Below are positions 1 through 8,591 of a stretch of DNA of 64,000 bases, piece after piece. Within the stretch, counting starts at the first letter, position 1, and each line of letters opens with the position of its first letter. The notes under the pieces were generated by a model, which saw only the letters and a list, made by a program, of their open reading frames with translations, ran no database searches and was not told where the DNA came from. The translations under genes were made by a program, and so were the position numbers. Source of the DNA: Turicibacter sp. TJ11 (lineage in GTDB: Bacteria > Bacillota_I > Bacilli_A > MOL361 > Turicibacteraceae); the NCBI RefSeq assembly GCF_021497505.1, contig NZ_CP069349.1, positions 2,507,780 through 2,571,779 on the forward strand, in the 5' to 3' direction.

Positions 1-333
1 ACGATGTTATTAATTGGACATATTAATGCTGAAATAGGACAATACGAGATCGCTCAAAAGTATTATCATCAGATTAAAGACCGTATTTTCTTATCAAACA
101 GTTTGAGAACCAAAAGATTATGGATCGATGAGCAGTTAGATTTATACTGTAGACTGAATCAAATGGAAGAAATTAAAGAATTGTTTGCTGAGTTAAGAAA
201 TCTCGTTTGTGAAGGACAATTCCCAGAATCCATGTTATATGAGTTAAAAGCGACTATCTATAAAAGATTTGAAGGGCAACTTCTTCTTCGACAAGAAGAA
301 TACCGATTTCTTAATGACTTTTTTGCTCTTTAA
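1..333 (+). CDS. C-terminal end of a helical, TPR-like protein (5' truncated by window edge)
   Basis: The reading frame is open from the left edge, so the true start lies outside the window; an ATG at position 4 is only an internal methionine candidate. About 110 residues are visible. They are helical, with a tetratricopeptide-like pattern (aromatic and small residues at A-x-x-Y-Y spacing near the start) and no membrane segment. Similar C-termini occur in TPR-containing regulators and scaffold proteins of Bacillota, but the catalytic or DNA-binding part is missing, so no function can be given. A strong terminator follows the stop directly. Confidence 0.5.
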   Translation, partial: TMLLIGHINAEIGQYEIAQKYYHQIKDRIFLSNSLRTKRLWIDEQLDLYCRLNQMEEIKELFAELRNLVCEGQFPESMLYELKATIYKRFEGQLLLRQEEYRFLNDFFAL

Positions 334-342
334 AAATATCAC

Positions 343-376
343 AAAATATCACATAATCTTGTGATATTTTTTTTGT
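343..376 (+). terminator. Rho-independent terminator
   Basis: An 11 bp perfect stem (AAAATATCACA with TGTGATATTTT) and a 6 nt loop lead into a run of T. It ends the TPR-like gene. Confidence 0.9.
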
Positions 377-401
377 ACTTTTTTTCATTATTATATAGTA
401 T
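373..401 (+). promoter_or_regulatory. Candidate sigma-A promoter for the small RNA downstream
   Basis: TTGTAC at 373-378 and TAGTAT at 396-401 are separated by 17 bp; an overlapping TATAGT is at 394-399. Transcription would begin near 407-411, exactly where the first hairpin of the candidate RNA starts. The -35 overlaps the T-run of the preceding terminator. Confidence 0.45.
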
Positions 402-406
402 CATAG

Positions 407-611
407 ATTTGTACGAAGGGTAATGTACATAAAGGAACATTCTAAGTTGTTTAATTTGGGAGTAAATGATTTAGATTTAAAAGGTTATTTAAATAATGGG
501 ATTTTAAATAACTAGAATATGGGTAGCGTTGTTCTCATTCTTTTATTTATTAGCATAGGGGTATGCAAATAAAAAAATTCGTTTAATTTGGGAGTTAAAC
601 GAATTTTTTTT
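407..611 (+). ncRNA. Candidate structured small RNA with GGG-containing loops
   Basis: No open frame with a ribosome binding site is present. Successive hairpins can be drawn: 410-414/425-429; 441-453/463-475 (13 bp including G-U pairs); 484-493/503-512 (10 bp perfect); a weaker one at 514-518/537-541; 553-557/562-566; and a final intrinsic terminator with 575-586/595-606 as its stem and a T-run. The loops read GAAGGGTAAT, ATTTGGGAG, TAATGGGAT, ATGGGTAG (in a longer loop), GGGG and TTTGGGAG, so GGG recurs in each. A promoter lies just upstream. I do not recognise it as a known RNA family. Its independent expression is inferred. Confidence 0.45.
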
Positions 612-800
612 ATTTCATTGAAACATTAATGAAACGAGAGATCAACCGTTTCTAAAAGAAGACATTAGGGAAATTTATTTTTTTATGTAAACTATTAGCT
701 AATATTTTAAATAGATACAATTTCATTGCAAATCATATATAAGTCTAAAATTATAACATGCTATAATAAAAGTTAAGAAACAGTAAGTGGGGGGATGGAA

Positions 801-1073
801 ATGGATAAGTTAGAATTTATGTTTTTAGAATTAAAGAAGCAAGTAGAGTACTATAATCGTCAATTAAAACAAGGGAAAACTCCAAAGGAAATCGCTGAGG
901 CATTAGAGATAGATGAAACTAATTTTACAAAAAAGTTTGGGAATGGGGGATATTTTTATAATTCAAATACTAAAAAGTACGAACGAGAGATAATGAGTGA
1001 TAAATTTAGTTGGAGTAAAGGCGATATACAAGTGATGATGCCTAACACACCATCGACAAATAAAAAAGAATAG
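801..1073 (+). CDS. Small hypothetical protein with a helix-turn-helix-like segment
   Basis: This protein of about 90 residues is not recognised. The segment TPKEIAEALEIDETNFTKKF resembles a helix-turn-helix of the kind found in sigma-like or phage-type regulators. The C-terminus is polar and probably disordered. The ATG at 801 is preferred over 795 because the G-rich Shine-Dalgarno stretch at 788-794 is correctly spaced only from 801. It stands alone, with no visible terminator, in an AT-rich neighbourhood. A DNA-binding role is possible but rests on this short segment only. Confidence 0.5.
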   Translation: MDKLEFMFLELKKQVEYYNRQLKQGKTPKEIAEALEIDETNFTKKFGNGGYFYNSNTKKYEREIMSDKFSWSKGDIQVMMPNTPSTNKKE

Positions 1074-1309
1074 ATGACGTATTTATCCGGGTGGGAATAA
1101 GAAAAGGATTAAAATAACTAGGACTTAGAAAGAGTAAACAACAAAATAGAGCGTAAAAAAACATTATTTTAGTATCACGCAATTGAAGGTTTAAAGCTAA
1201 TGGTAATGAGAGCTGATCTTTTAAAAATGCCATTAAATGTTGAATAATAAAACAGATGTTTCGCACTCTTTTATAAGATGTGATAAGATAAGAGCAAGAG
1301 GTGAATGCA

Positions 1310-1687
1310 GTGATTAATTATATCGCTAAAATTACAATCTATGTTAATAATCAAGAAGAAGCTAAACAATTTTGGACGGAAAAGATGGGATTTATTTGTC
1401 ATGAACAACCAATGGGTCCGAATTTTAAATGGATGGAAGTTAAACCAAACAAAAGTACATCGACCTCATTTGTTATTTATGAAAAGCAATTAATGAAAGC
1501 ACAAAATCCAAATATGTCAGTCGAACATCCTAATGTCATTTTAAGTACTTCATCAATTGAAACCGTGTATAATAAATTAAAAGAAAATGAAGTAGAAGTA
1601 GGACCATTACAAGAAATGCCTTACGGTAAAATGTTCTCATTTAAAGATCAAGATGGAAATAACTACTTACTTCGAGAAGATAAATAA
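1310..1687 (+). CDS. VOC (glyoxalase/bleomycin-resistance-like) family protein
   Basis: A single vicinal-oxygen-chelate domain of 125 residues. It opens with the typical beta strand (YIAKITIYVNN), then an E-E-A-x-x-F-W helix with GF, and ends with F-K-D-Q-D-G-N-N-Y, the characteristic C-terminal strand pair of the fold. One domain is half of an active-site dimer. The substrate cannot be predicted: members include glyoxalase I, dioxygenases, fosfomycin or bleomycin resistance proteins and many uncharacterised proteins. The GTG at 1310 is favoured because AAGAGGTG lies 6-8 bases upstream; a GTG at 1301 overlaps that site. It is monocistronic. Confidence 0.8.
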   Translation: MINYIAKITIYVNNQEEAKQFWTEKMGFICHEQPMGPNFKWMEVKPNKSTSTSFVIYEKQLMKAQNPNMSVEHPNVILSTSSIETVYNKLKENEVEVGPLQEMPYGKMFSFKDQDGNNYLLREDK

Positions 1688-1694
1688 CGAGATT

Positions 1695-1720
1695 AAAGGC
1701 TAACAAGTGTTAGCCTTTTT
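1695..1720 (+). terminator. Rho-independent terminator
   Basis: The stem AAGGCTAACA/TGTTAGCCTT is followed by T residues, just after the VOC gene. Confidence 0.85.
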
Positions 1721-1784
1721 AATTAGTATTTAAAGTAAAGGTTATGGTTTAACTAGAATTAATCGATTCAAATAATGCCTATTT

Positions 1785-1822
1785 AAAGCTAACTTGATAA
1801 CGTGATTAAAATAGCTTTTTTA
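1785..1822 (+). terminator. Weak hairpin with T-run before the HAD gene
   Basis: A 7 bp stem (AAAGCTA/TAGCTTT) with a long loop and trailing T residues. It could be a secondary terminator; support is weak. Confidence 0.3.
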
Positions 1823-1884
1823 TTAAGTTTATGTTATAAAAGGTAATAAATGGGTGATAAATATTTTTATAAAGGGAGAATAGT

Positions 1885-2682
1885 ATGATTAAGTTAATTG
1901 CAACAGATATGGATGGAACATTATTAAATAGTAAAAAAGAATTTCCAAATGAATTGTTTGATGTCATTGATCAACTTCATAAGCAAAATATTAAATTCTC
2001 AGTAGCGAGTGGGCGGCAGTATTACACTTTACTTAAAGACTTTGAATTAGTGAAAGATGAAATGATCTTTATTTGTGAAAATGGGGCATTAGTTTTTGAC
2101 CAAGGAGAAAATATTTTTTGTGATAGCTTATCATACGAATCGATTGTTCAATTAATTGAAATCATTCGCAAGATTGAGCATGCATATCCAATCTTATGTG
2201 GCGTTAAATCCGCTTATATTGAGAACTCTACTGAAGCATTTGAAAAAAATGTTGCTATGTATTATGCACGTTTTGAGCGTGTTAATGACTTGTTAGAGGT
2301 AGCTAAAAACGATCGAATTTGTAAGATTGCCATTTTTGATACGAGAGATGCCCAAACAAATACCTATAAACACTTAGCTTCTTTGAGTGAAACGTTTAAA
2401 GTCTCACTTTCAGGTCATGAATGGGTAGATATTATGAATCTAACGGTCAATAAGGGGGAAGCTATTCGTTTGATTCAAAAAAAGTATGATATTTCATATG
2501 AGGAGACCATGGCCTTTGGAGATTATTTAAACGATTATGAAATGATGAAGAGCTGTTATTACAGCTATGCGATGAAAAATGCACATGAAGATTTAAAAGA
2601 AATTTGTCGTTTTGAAGCTCCATCTAATGACGAGAATGGAGTGATCAAAACCATTAAGAAGATCACTCAAATCAATAAATGA
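1885..2682 (+). CDS. Cof-type HAD-superfamily phosphatase
   Basis: A 265-residue haloacid-dehalogenase-fold hydrolase of the Cof/YbjI class (C2 cap). Motif I is DMDGTLL with nucleophile Asp8 and acid/base Asp10. A Ser in SVASGR forms motif II, and the C-terminal AFGDYLNDYEMM carries the Mg-binding acidic pair. Such cytosolic enzymes dephosphorylate sugar phosphates, FMN or pyridoxal phosphate, and the substrate here is not predictable. The start has GGGAGA upstream. It stands alone with a terminator behind it. Confidence 0.88.
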   Translation: MIKLIATDMDGTLLNSKKEFPNELFDVIDQLHKQNIKFSVASGRQYYTLLKDFELVKDEMIFICENGALVFDQGENIFCDSLSYESIVQLIEIIRKIEHAYPILCGVKSAYIENSTEAFEKNVAMYYARFERVNDLLEVAKNDRICKIAIFDTRDAQTNTYKHLASLSETFKVSLSGHEWVDIMNLTVNKGEAIRLIQKKYDISYEETMAFGDYLNDYEMMKSCYYSYAMKNAHEDLKEICRFEAPSNDENGVIKTIKKITQINK

Positions 2683-2690
2683 CGTTTTAT

Positions 2691-2722
2691 AAAAAGCTGG
2701 TTTTTATGACTAGCTTTTTTAT
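2691..2722 (+). terminator. Rho-independent terminator
   Basis: An 11 bp stem (AAAAAGCTGGT/ACTAGCTTTTT, one G-U) with T-run after the HAD gene. Confidence 0.85.
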
Positions 2723-2849
2723 TTTGATGAGTGCAAGAGTAGCTGAATAAAAAGATTTCGATGATGTTGGTTTGATCTCTTTAAACATTAAGTAAATTTT
2801 AGTTAAAAAAACAACATTTAACCAGTTATCCATAACATTTAAACATGTG

Positions 2850-2874
2850 AAGAAAACGATTTCTGTTTTATAAT
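2850..2874 (+). promoter_or_regulatory. cre-like operator and -10 box for the alpha-galactosidase gene
   Basis: Positions 2850-2864 (AAGAAAACGATTTCT) fit the CcpA-binding cre consensus with one mismatch and form a near palindrome around CG. TATAAT lies at 2869-2874, so the site sits between the expected -35 and -10. Binding there would give carbon catabolite repression. CcpA control is inferred from the site. Confidence 0.6.
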
Positions 2875-2937
2875 TAAATCATGTTTTAAGAGAGAAATAA
2901 AAATCAGGATAATCGTGCGAACAAGGGGAGAGACACA

Positions 2938-5169
2938 ATGCCAATTTTATTTAATGAGCAAACTAAAGAGTTTCATTTATATAATGATGAAGTCAGTTAC
3001 ATCATGAATATTTTACAGAACAATCAATTAGGACAATTATATTACGGCAAAAAAATTCGCCATAACGATTCTTTTCAACATTTATTAGAACAAAGACCAC
3101 GTCCGTTATCAGCATGTACATTTGAAGGTAATATGTCATTTTGTATGGAACATATTAAACAAGAATATCCATGTTATGGAACGGGAGATTTTAAGTATCC
3201 AGCTTATGAAATTTTACAACAAAATGGTAGTGATATTACAGCGTTTGAATATGTATCTCATCGTATTTATAATGGAAAGCCGACGTTATCTCATAAAATG
3301 CCAGCCACTTATGTAGAGTCTGATGAAGAAGCAACAACGTTAGAAGTGACATTAAAAGATTCATTAATTCAGACCGAATTAGTGTTAACTTATACAATTT
3401 ATGAAACACGTCCTGTTATTACGCGTCATGCCCTTTTTAAACATTTAGGAGAGGAAGAGATCGTACTTAATCATGCGATGAGTGCATCTATTGATTTTCC
3501 TGACTATAATTATGAGATGATTGAATTAACAGGTGCATGGTCAAGGGAGCGTTACGTTAAAAATCGTAAATTAGAACATGGGATTCAGTCAGTTTATAGT
3601 ATGCGCGGATCAAGTAGTGCCAATTATAATCCGTTCTTAGCGTTAAAACGTCCAAATACAACAGAGTATACGGGAGAAGTTTATGGATTTAGTTTAGTTT
3701 ATAGCGGAAATTTCTTAGCTCAGGCAGAAGTTCATACCTATGGAACGACTCGTTTGATGATGGGATTACACCCTAATCGTTTTAACTGGGTATTAAAACA
3801 AGGTGAAGAATTTCAAACGCCAGAAGTTGTCATGGTATATAGCCAAAACGGGTTGAATGGAATGAGTCAAGCGTATCATGAGTTATATCGAACACGTTTA
3901 TGTCGAGGATATTGGCGTGATCGCGTTCGTCCAATTCTAGTTAATAACTGGGAAGCAACGTATTTTGATTTTAATGAAGATAAAATTGTATCTATCGCAA
4001 AAGATGCAAAAGAATTAGGAATCGAATTATTTGTATTAGATGATGGATGGTTTGGAAATCGTGAAGATGATACAGTTGGTTTAGGAGATTGGTACGTTAA
4101 GAACTTTGAAAAATTACCAAATGGTATTACGGGTCTTGCTAATCGTGTCACTGAGTTAGGAATTAAATTCGGATTATGGTTTGAACCTGAGATGGTCAAT
4201 AAAAATAGTGATTTATATCGCGCTCATCCGGATTGGATTTTAACGACGCCAAATCGTCGTGCTTGTCATGGACGCCATCAATTTGTTTTGGATTTCTCTC
4301 GCCAAGAAGTTGTGGATTATATTTATGAAGCGATGGCTAAAGTTTTAAGTGAAGCCCCTATTTCATATGTAAAATGGGATATGAACCGAAATATTACAGA
4401 ATGCTTCTCAGCAGTTGCTAATGCGGCTGATCAAGGAAAGGTATTTCATAAATATATTTTAGGTGTTTATGATTTATATGATCGTTTAACAACTGAATTT
4501 CCGGAAATTTTATTTGAATCATGTGCAAGTGGTGGATCTCGTTTTGATCCAGGTATGTTATACTATGCACCACAAACTTGGACAAGTGATGATACAGACG
4601 CAGTGGAACGTTTGAAAATTCAATACGGAACATCAATGGTTTATCCAATCAGTAGCATGGGATCTCACGTATCAGCCATTCCAAATCATCAATTATATCG
4701 TCACGCTCCATTATCAACACGCGCGAATGTCGCTTATTTTGGAACATTTGGCTATGAGTTAGATTTAAATAAATTAACTGATCAAGAAAAAGAAGAAGTT
4801 AAACAACAGGTCAAGTTTTTCAAAGCTCATCGTGAAACCATCTTTAATGGTCGCTTCTATCGCTTGTTAAGTCCATTTGAAGGAAATGAAACTTGCTGGA
4901 TGATTGTATCGAATGATCAAAAAACAGCGTTAGTTGGTTATTATCGTCCATTAAATGAAGTTAATGTTGGATTCCGACGTGTTAAATTACAAGGGCTTAA
5001 TCCTGAATTAAAATATCATGTTTCAATTAACGAAACGATGAATTATGGGGATGAATTAATGAATGTTGGGTTGATTACATCTGATGGTTCATGTGGAGAA
5101 AATAAAAATCCGTATGATGGAACAAATGGAGATTATCAATCACGTATTTATGTATTAACAGCTGAATAA
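2938..5169 (+). CDS. Alpha-galactosidase, glycoside hydrolase family 36
   Basis: At 743 residues it has the usual length of bacterial GH36 enzymes, which release galactose from melibiose, raffinose and stachyose. The N-terminal beta-supersandwich is followed by a TIM barrel. The nucleophile is Asp481 in YVKWDMNR. The acid/base Asp lies in the WTSDDTDAVER motif (551 or 552), preceded by the diagnostic SCASGGSRFDPGMLYY stretch. No signal peptide is present, so the enzyme is cytosolic and needs an importer, which is not encoded nearby. GGGGAG precedes the ATG. A cre-like site upstream suggests catabolite repression, and a strong terminator closes the gene. Confidence 0.95.
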   Translation: MPILFNEQTKEFHLYNDEVSYIMNILQNNQLGQLYYGKKIRHNDSFQHLLEQRPRPLSACTFEGNMSFCMEHIKQEYPCYGTGDFKYPAYEILQQNGSDITAFEYVSHRIYNGKPTLSHKMPATYVESDEEATTLEVTLKDSLIQTELVLTYTIYETRPVITRHALFKHLGEEEIVLNHAMSASIDFPDYNYEMIELTGAWSRERYVKNRKLEHGIQSVYSMRGSSSANYNPFLALKRPNTTEYTGEVYGFSLVYSGNFLAQAEVHTYGTTRLMMGLHPNRFNWVLKQGEEFQTPEVVMVYSQNGLNGMSQAYHELYRTRLCRGYWRDRVRPILVNNWEATYFDFNEDKIVSIAKDAKELGIELFVLDDGWFGNREDDTVGLGDWYVKNFEKLPNGITGLANRVTELGIKFGLWFEPEMVNKNSDLYRAHPDWILTTPNRRACHGRHQFVLDFSRQEVVDYIYEAMAKVLSEAPISYVKWDMNRNITECFSAVANAADQGKVFHKYILGVYDLYDRLTTEFPEILFESCASGGSRFDPGMLYYAPQTWTSDDTDAVERLKIQYGTSMVYPISSMGSHVSAIPNHQLYRHAPLSTRANVAYFGTFGYELDLNKLTDQEKEEVKQQVKFFKAHRETIFNGRFYRLLSPFEGNETCWMIVSNDQKTALVGYYRPLNEVNVGFRRVKLQGLNPELKYHVSINETMNYGDELMNVGLITSDGSCGENKNPYDGTNGDYQSRIYVLTAE

Positions 5170-5172
5170 ACG

Positions 5173-5207
5173 AAAAAGAAGGCTATCAGTAAAATAGCCT
5201 TCTTTTT
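5173..5207 (+). terminator. Rho-independent terminator
   Basis: A 14 bp stem (AAAAAGAAGGCTAT/ATAGCCTTCTTTTT) after the alpha-galactosidase gene. Confidence 0.92.
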
Positions 5208-5427
5208 ATATTTGATTAGTTAGAATAAAAATTAAACATAAGTAGTCTCATAGTAGAATCTTATAGTAATTGATTAACATGATGAAGATGTAAAAATACG
5301 ACACCATTTGTAGAAGAAGATAGAGTTATGGTATTCTTAACAAAGATTAATTTAATTTTGAAGATAAAGTTATGAGTTGTGATCAGTTTTAACACATTAT
5401 AACATATTTAAAAAGAGGTGTTGAAGG

Positions 5428-6756
5428 ATGGATTATAGTCAATTAAGTGGAGTGGTCATTACAAAGGATAGCCCTAATTATAACGAATGTTGTTTGTCTT
5501 GGAATCGTGCGATTGATAAACATCCATTAGCTATTGTTTATTGTGAAACCAATCAACAAATTATAGATGCTATTAATTGGGCTAAACGATATGAAGTCCC
5601 CTTCCGAATTCGATCAGGGACGCATCATTATGAAGGCTATTCAACTGGAGATGATTTGTTAGTCATTGATATTAGTAAAATGAATAAAATTATCTTAAGC
5701 GAGACAACTGTAACTGTTCAAGGTGGTGTTCGCAATCGTGAACTTTACGAAGCTGTATGTGGAGAAGGATATCCGTTTCCTGGCGGAGGGTGCCCTACTG
5801 TTGGTGTAGCTGGTTATACACTTGGTGGCGGTTGGGGCTATTCAGGTCGCTTATTTGGTCTAGGATGTGATCAACTACTTGAAGCTGAAGTTATTACAGC
5901 GGATGGAACCGTCATGGTGGCAAGTAAGCATGAAAATGAAGATTTGTTTTGGGCACTCCGTGGAGGCGGAGGCGGAAACTTTGGTGTCGTTACATCATTA
6001 ACGTATCGTCTTCCGAAAAAAGAAAAAATGGCAACATTAATTAATATTGATTATCAACAGGTCGGATTTGAAAAAGTAGTAGAAGTCGCTATTCGCTATC
6101 AACAATTTTTTGAAAACTTAGATCGTCGTTTAAATTTAAAAATGTCCATGTATCATTCTGAAACAAAAGGAAAAGGTGTTAAATTAACAGGGTTATTTTA
6201 TGGAACGAAAGAAGAAGCCACTAAGTTGTTGCATCTGTTTGGAGACGCTCCTGAGTTTGAATTAGAGTATATGACTGTTTTACAAGCGAATCGTGAGATT
6301 CAAGATAGTCACCCTGATTTTGAAATGTATCGTTCAGGAGGACGTTTTATTTATCGTCATTATACCGAAGCTGAATTGTTAAATATGTTAAGCTTACTAA
6401 ATGATCGTGCTCCGGGTGCCTTATATACTGCCATTACCTTTTATGGATTAGGAGGTGCTATTTCGGATATAGCTAAGGATGAGACTGCCTTTTATTATCG
6501 GGATGCTTTATTTATTCTAGGATTTCAATCGGTTTGGGAAGATTTATCAGATAAAGCAGCTAACGATGAGTGGGTAAAAGAGCGGTTTAACATCTTATCC
6601 ACTTATACAAAAGGTTCATTTGTTAACTTTCCGATTGATCAAGGAACAGACTATGACTTGAATTATTATGGAGATAACTTAAAAAGGTTGAAGGAAGTCA
6701 AACGAAAGTATGATCCAACAGGTGTTTTTGATTTTGAACAAGGGATAAAAGCATAA
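5428..6756 (+). CDS. FAD-linked oxidoreductase, berberine-bridge-enzyme-like
   Basis: A 442-residue member of the VAO/PCMH flavoprotein fold. The N-terminal half binds FAD: RSGTHHYEGYS supplies the His (66 or 67) and GGGCPTVGVAGY supplies Cys122. These positions correspond to the two residues that attach FAD covalently in berberine bridge enzymes and related sugar or lactone oxidases. The C-terminal BBE segment (YYGDNLKRLKEVKRKYDPTG) is present. Family members oxidise carbohydrates, alkaloids or phenolics and often use O2, which is notable in a likely anaerobe. The substrate is unknown and there is no signal peptide. GAGGTG precedes the ATG; a terminator follows. Confidence 0.88.
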   Translation: MDYSQLSGVVITKDSPNYNECCLSWNRAIDKHPLAIVYCETNQQIIDAINWAKRYEVPFRIRSGTHHYEGYSTGDDLLVIDISKMNKIILSETTVTVQGGVRNRELYEAVCGEGYPFPGGGCPTVGVAGYTLGGGWGYSGRLFGLGCDQLLEAEVITADGTVMVASKHENEDLFWALRGGGGGNFGVVTSLTYRLPKKEKMATLINIDYQQVGFEKVVEVAIRYQQFFENLDRRLNLKMSMYHSETKGKGVKLTGLFYGTKEEATKLLHLFGDAPEFELEYMTVLQANREIQDSHPDFEMYRSGGRFIYRHYTEAELLNMLSLLNDRAPGALYTAITFYGLGGAISDIAKDETAFYYRDALFILGFQSVWEDLSDKAANDEWVKERFNILSTYTKGSFVNFPIDQGTDYDLNYYGDNLKRLKEVKRKYDPTGVFDFEQGIKA

Positions 6757-6783
6757 AAAAGTAGATGTTTGATCTACTTTTTT
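6755..6783 (+). terminator. Rho-independent terminator
   Basis: A 12 bp perfect stem (AAAAAAGTAGAT/ATCTACTTTTTT) with a 5 nt loop, overlapping the stop codon region. Confidence 0.9.
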
Positions 6784-6914
6784 ATGGGGCAAAAAGACAT
6801 GGTAAAAATGAACAAAATAGCATTGACACTGATACCTGTCGCTGATAAGATGATAAAGAATTTTGAAAAGGAAATTTCTGAAGATTTTACGATATGAGAG
6901 AGGAGAGGAAAGTC

Positions 6915-8300
6915 ATGATGACAGATATGACAAAAGGAAGTCCAACGAAATTAATTTTAGCTTTTACGATTCCTATTTTAATCGGAAATTTATTTCAGCA
7001 GTTTTATAACATGGTCGATACCGCAATTGTAGGGCAGTTTGTAGGCGTTGGTGCGTTAGCAGCTGTTGGTTCAACAGGAGGCTTAGTTTTTTTAGTCCAA
7101 GGTTTTATTAATGGATTAACTCATGGATTTTCAGTTATTGTTTCACAACGATATGGAGCAAACGATGAACAAGGAATTAAAAAAGCCACTGCAACAGCTA
7201 TTTGCTTGTCAGCTATGGCTACGATTATTTTAACGATCATCTGTATGATTGGAGCAAAACCGCTGTTACAGTTGATGAATACACCAACGGATATTATCTC
7301 AGGAGCTAGTTTATACGTTTCGATTCTCTTTGGAGGACTCGTAACTATGATGATTTATAATCTATTAGCTTCTTTATTACGAGCATTCGGAGATAGTAAA
7401 ACGCCGCTTTATTTTTTAGTTTTAGCATCTATTACAAATATCGTTCTTGATTTATTGTTAATTATTAACTTCAATCTAGGAATAGCGGGTGCTGCGATTG
7501 CCACTGTTATTTCACAAGGATTATCAGGTATTTTATGCTATATTTATATGATGAAAAAATTTGATATCTTAACATTAAAGAAAGAGCATTTTAAGTATGA
7601 TTCACTATTAGTTAAAGAGTTACTATTGACTTCATTACCAATGGCGCTTCAATATTCGATTACAGCTATTGGAGTAATGATTTTACAGGTAGCGGTTAAC
7701 AGTTTTGGATCGACAACTGTCGCTGCGTATACGGCAGCAAGTAAAGTCGAACAGTTAGTGATGCAACCGGGAATTGCATTAGGAATGACAATGGCCACTT
7801 ACTCAGCACAAAACTTAGGAGCATGTGAGATTGATCGTGTGAGACAAGGGGTTTGTAAGTGTAGATGGATTACCCTTATTGTTAATGCCATTGCAGGGGT
7901 AGGGGTTACTTTATTCGGAACGTACGTGGTTCAGATGTTTATCCCAGCTCAGAATACAGACGCTATTCCATTATCACAACAATATTTAAGTACAGTAGCT
8001 GTATTCTTTCCTATTTTAGGATTATTATTTTTATATCGTTTTACGCTACAAGGAATTGGAAACACGATTGTTCCGATGTTTGCAGGAGTAATGGAGCTGA
8101 TTATGCGTACCATCGTTGCTTTTACGTTACCTGGAATATTAGGTTTTCAAGGGGTTTGTTTTGCAAGTCCATTCGCATGGATTGGGGCAACGGTATGGTT
8201 AGTTGGAGCTTATTATAAAGCCATTCCAAAACTGAAATTAAAATATCAAGAACAAAATGAGTTTGAGAAAACTGATTTGAAGTTAGAAAAGAGTTATTAA
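6915..8300 (+). CDS. MATE family multidrug/cation efflux protein
   Basis: About 461 residues with twelve predicted membrane segments in two homologous halves. It opens with the typical MATE N-terminus GSPTKLILAFTIPILIGN followed by FQQFYNMVDTAIVGQFVG. Such proteins expel cationic drugs or metabolites in exchange for Na+ or H+. ATG 6915 is preferred over an in-frame ATG at 6894, because the AGAGGAGAGG ribosome site lies between the two. It is unrelated in sequence position and context to the second MATE gene at 45785. No regulator gene is adjacent. Confidence 0.9.
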   Translation: MMTDMTKGSPTKLILAFTIPILIGNLFQQFYNMVDTAIVGQFVGVGALAAVGSTGGLVFLVQGFINGLTHGFSVIVSQRYGANDEQGIKKATATAICLSAMATIILTIICMIGAKPLLQLMNTPTDIISGASLYVSILFGGLVTMMIYNLLASLLRAFGDSKTPLYFLVLASITNIVLDLLLIINFNLGIAGAAIATVISQGLSGILCYIYMMKKFDILTLKKEHFKYDSLLVKELLLTSLPMALQYSITAIGVMILQVAVNSFGSTTVAAYTAASKVEQLVMQPGIALGMTMATYSAQNLGACEIDRVRQGVCKCRWITLIVNAIAGVGVTLFGTYVVQMFIPAQNTDAIPLSQQYLSTVAVFFPILGLLFLYRFTLQGIGNTIVPMFAGVMELIMRTIVAFTLPGILGFQGVCFASPFAWIGATVWLVGAYYKAIPKLKLKYQEQNEFEKTDLKLEKSY

Positions 8301-8519
8301 TATTAGAATTTACAGAAGTTTTCTTAGCAATCTGTTTGTCTTGGAATCAGCTTCATTCAAAAAGTTTTACAGTGTTGGTATTTAAAAAGTGATTTCAACA
8401 CAAAATAAAAACTAAGTGATGTGATATGACTTGATAGCATTTCTCAACATCAGGTAAATGGTTGTCTAGAAGTTACTAAATTGTGATTTTAAAAAGGTGA
8501 CGAAAGATAAAGCATTATG

Positions 8520-8549
8520 TTTGAAGAAAGAAATTCAAAGGGATATAAT
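8520..8549 (+). promoter_or_regulatory. Promoter with internal dyad upstream of the desulfoferrodoxin gene
   Basis: TTGAAG (8521-8526) and TATAAT (8544-8549) are separated by 17 bp. TTTGAA (8520-8525) and TTCAAA (8534-8539) form an inverted repeat with an 8 bp gap overlapping the -35 and the spacer. It could be an operator; the regulator is unknown. Confidence 0.6.
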
Positions 8550-8591
8550 ATAAATAGACTTAGAGATTCAAACATGAATGGAGGAATAATA

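Noticed and set aside
407-611. The idea that the GGG-loop RNA is a CsrB/RsmZ-type CsrA sponge or the 6S RNA.
   Set aside because: Only some loops have the GGA core that CsrA needs, and the structure lacks the single long stem with central bubble of 6S RNA. Kept as an unassigned candidate.
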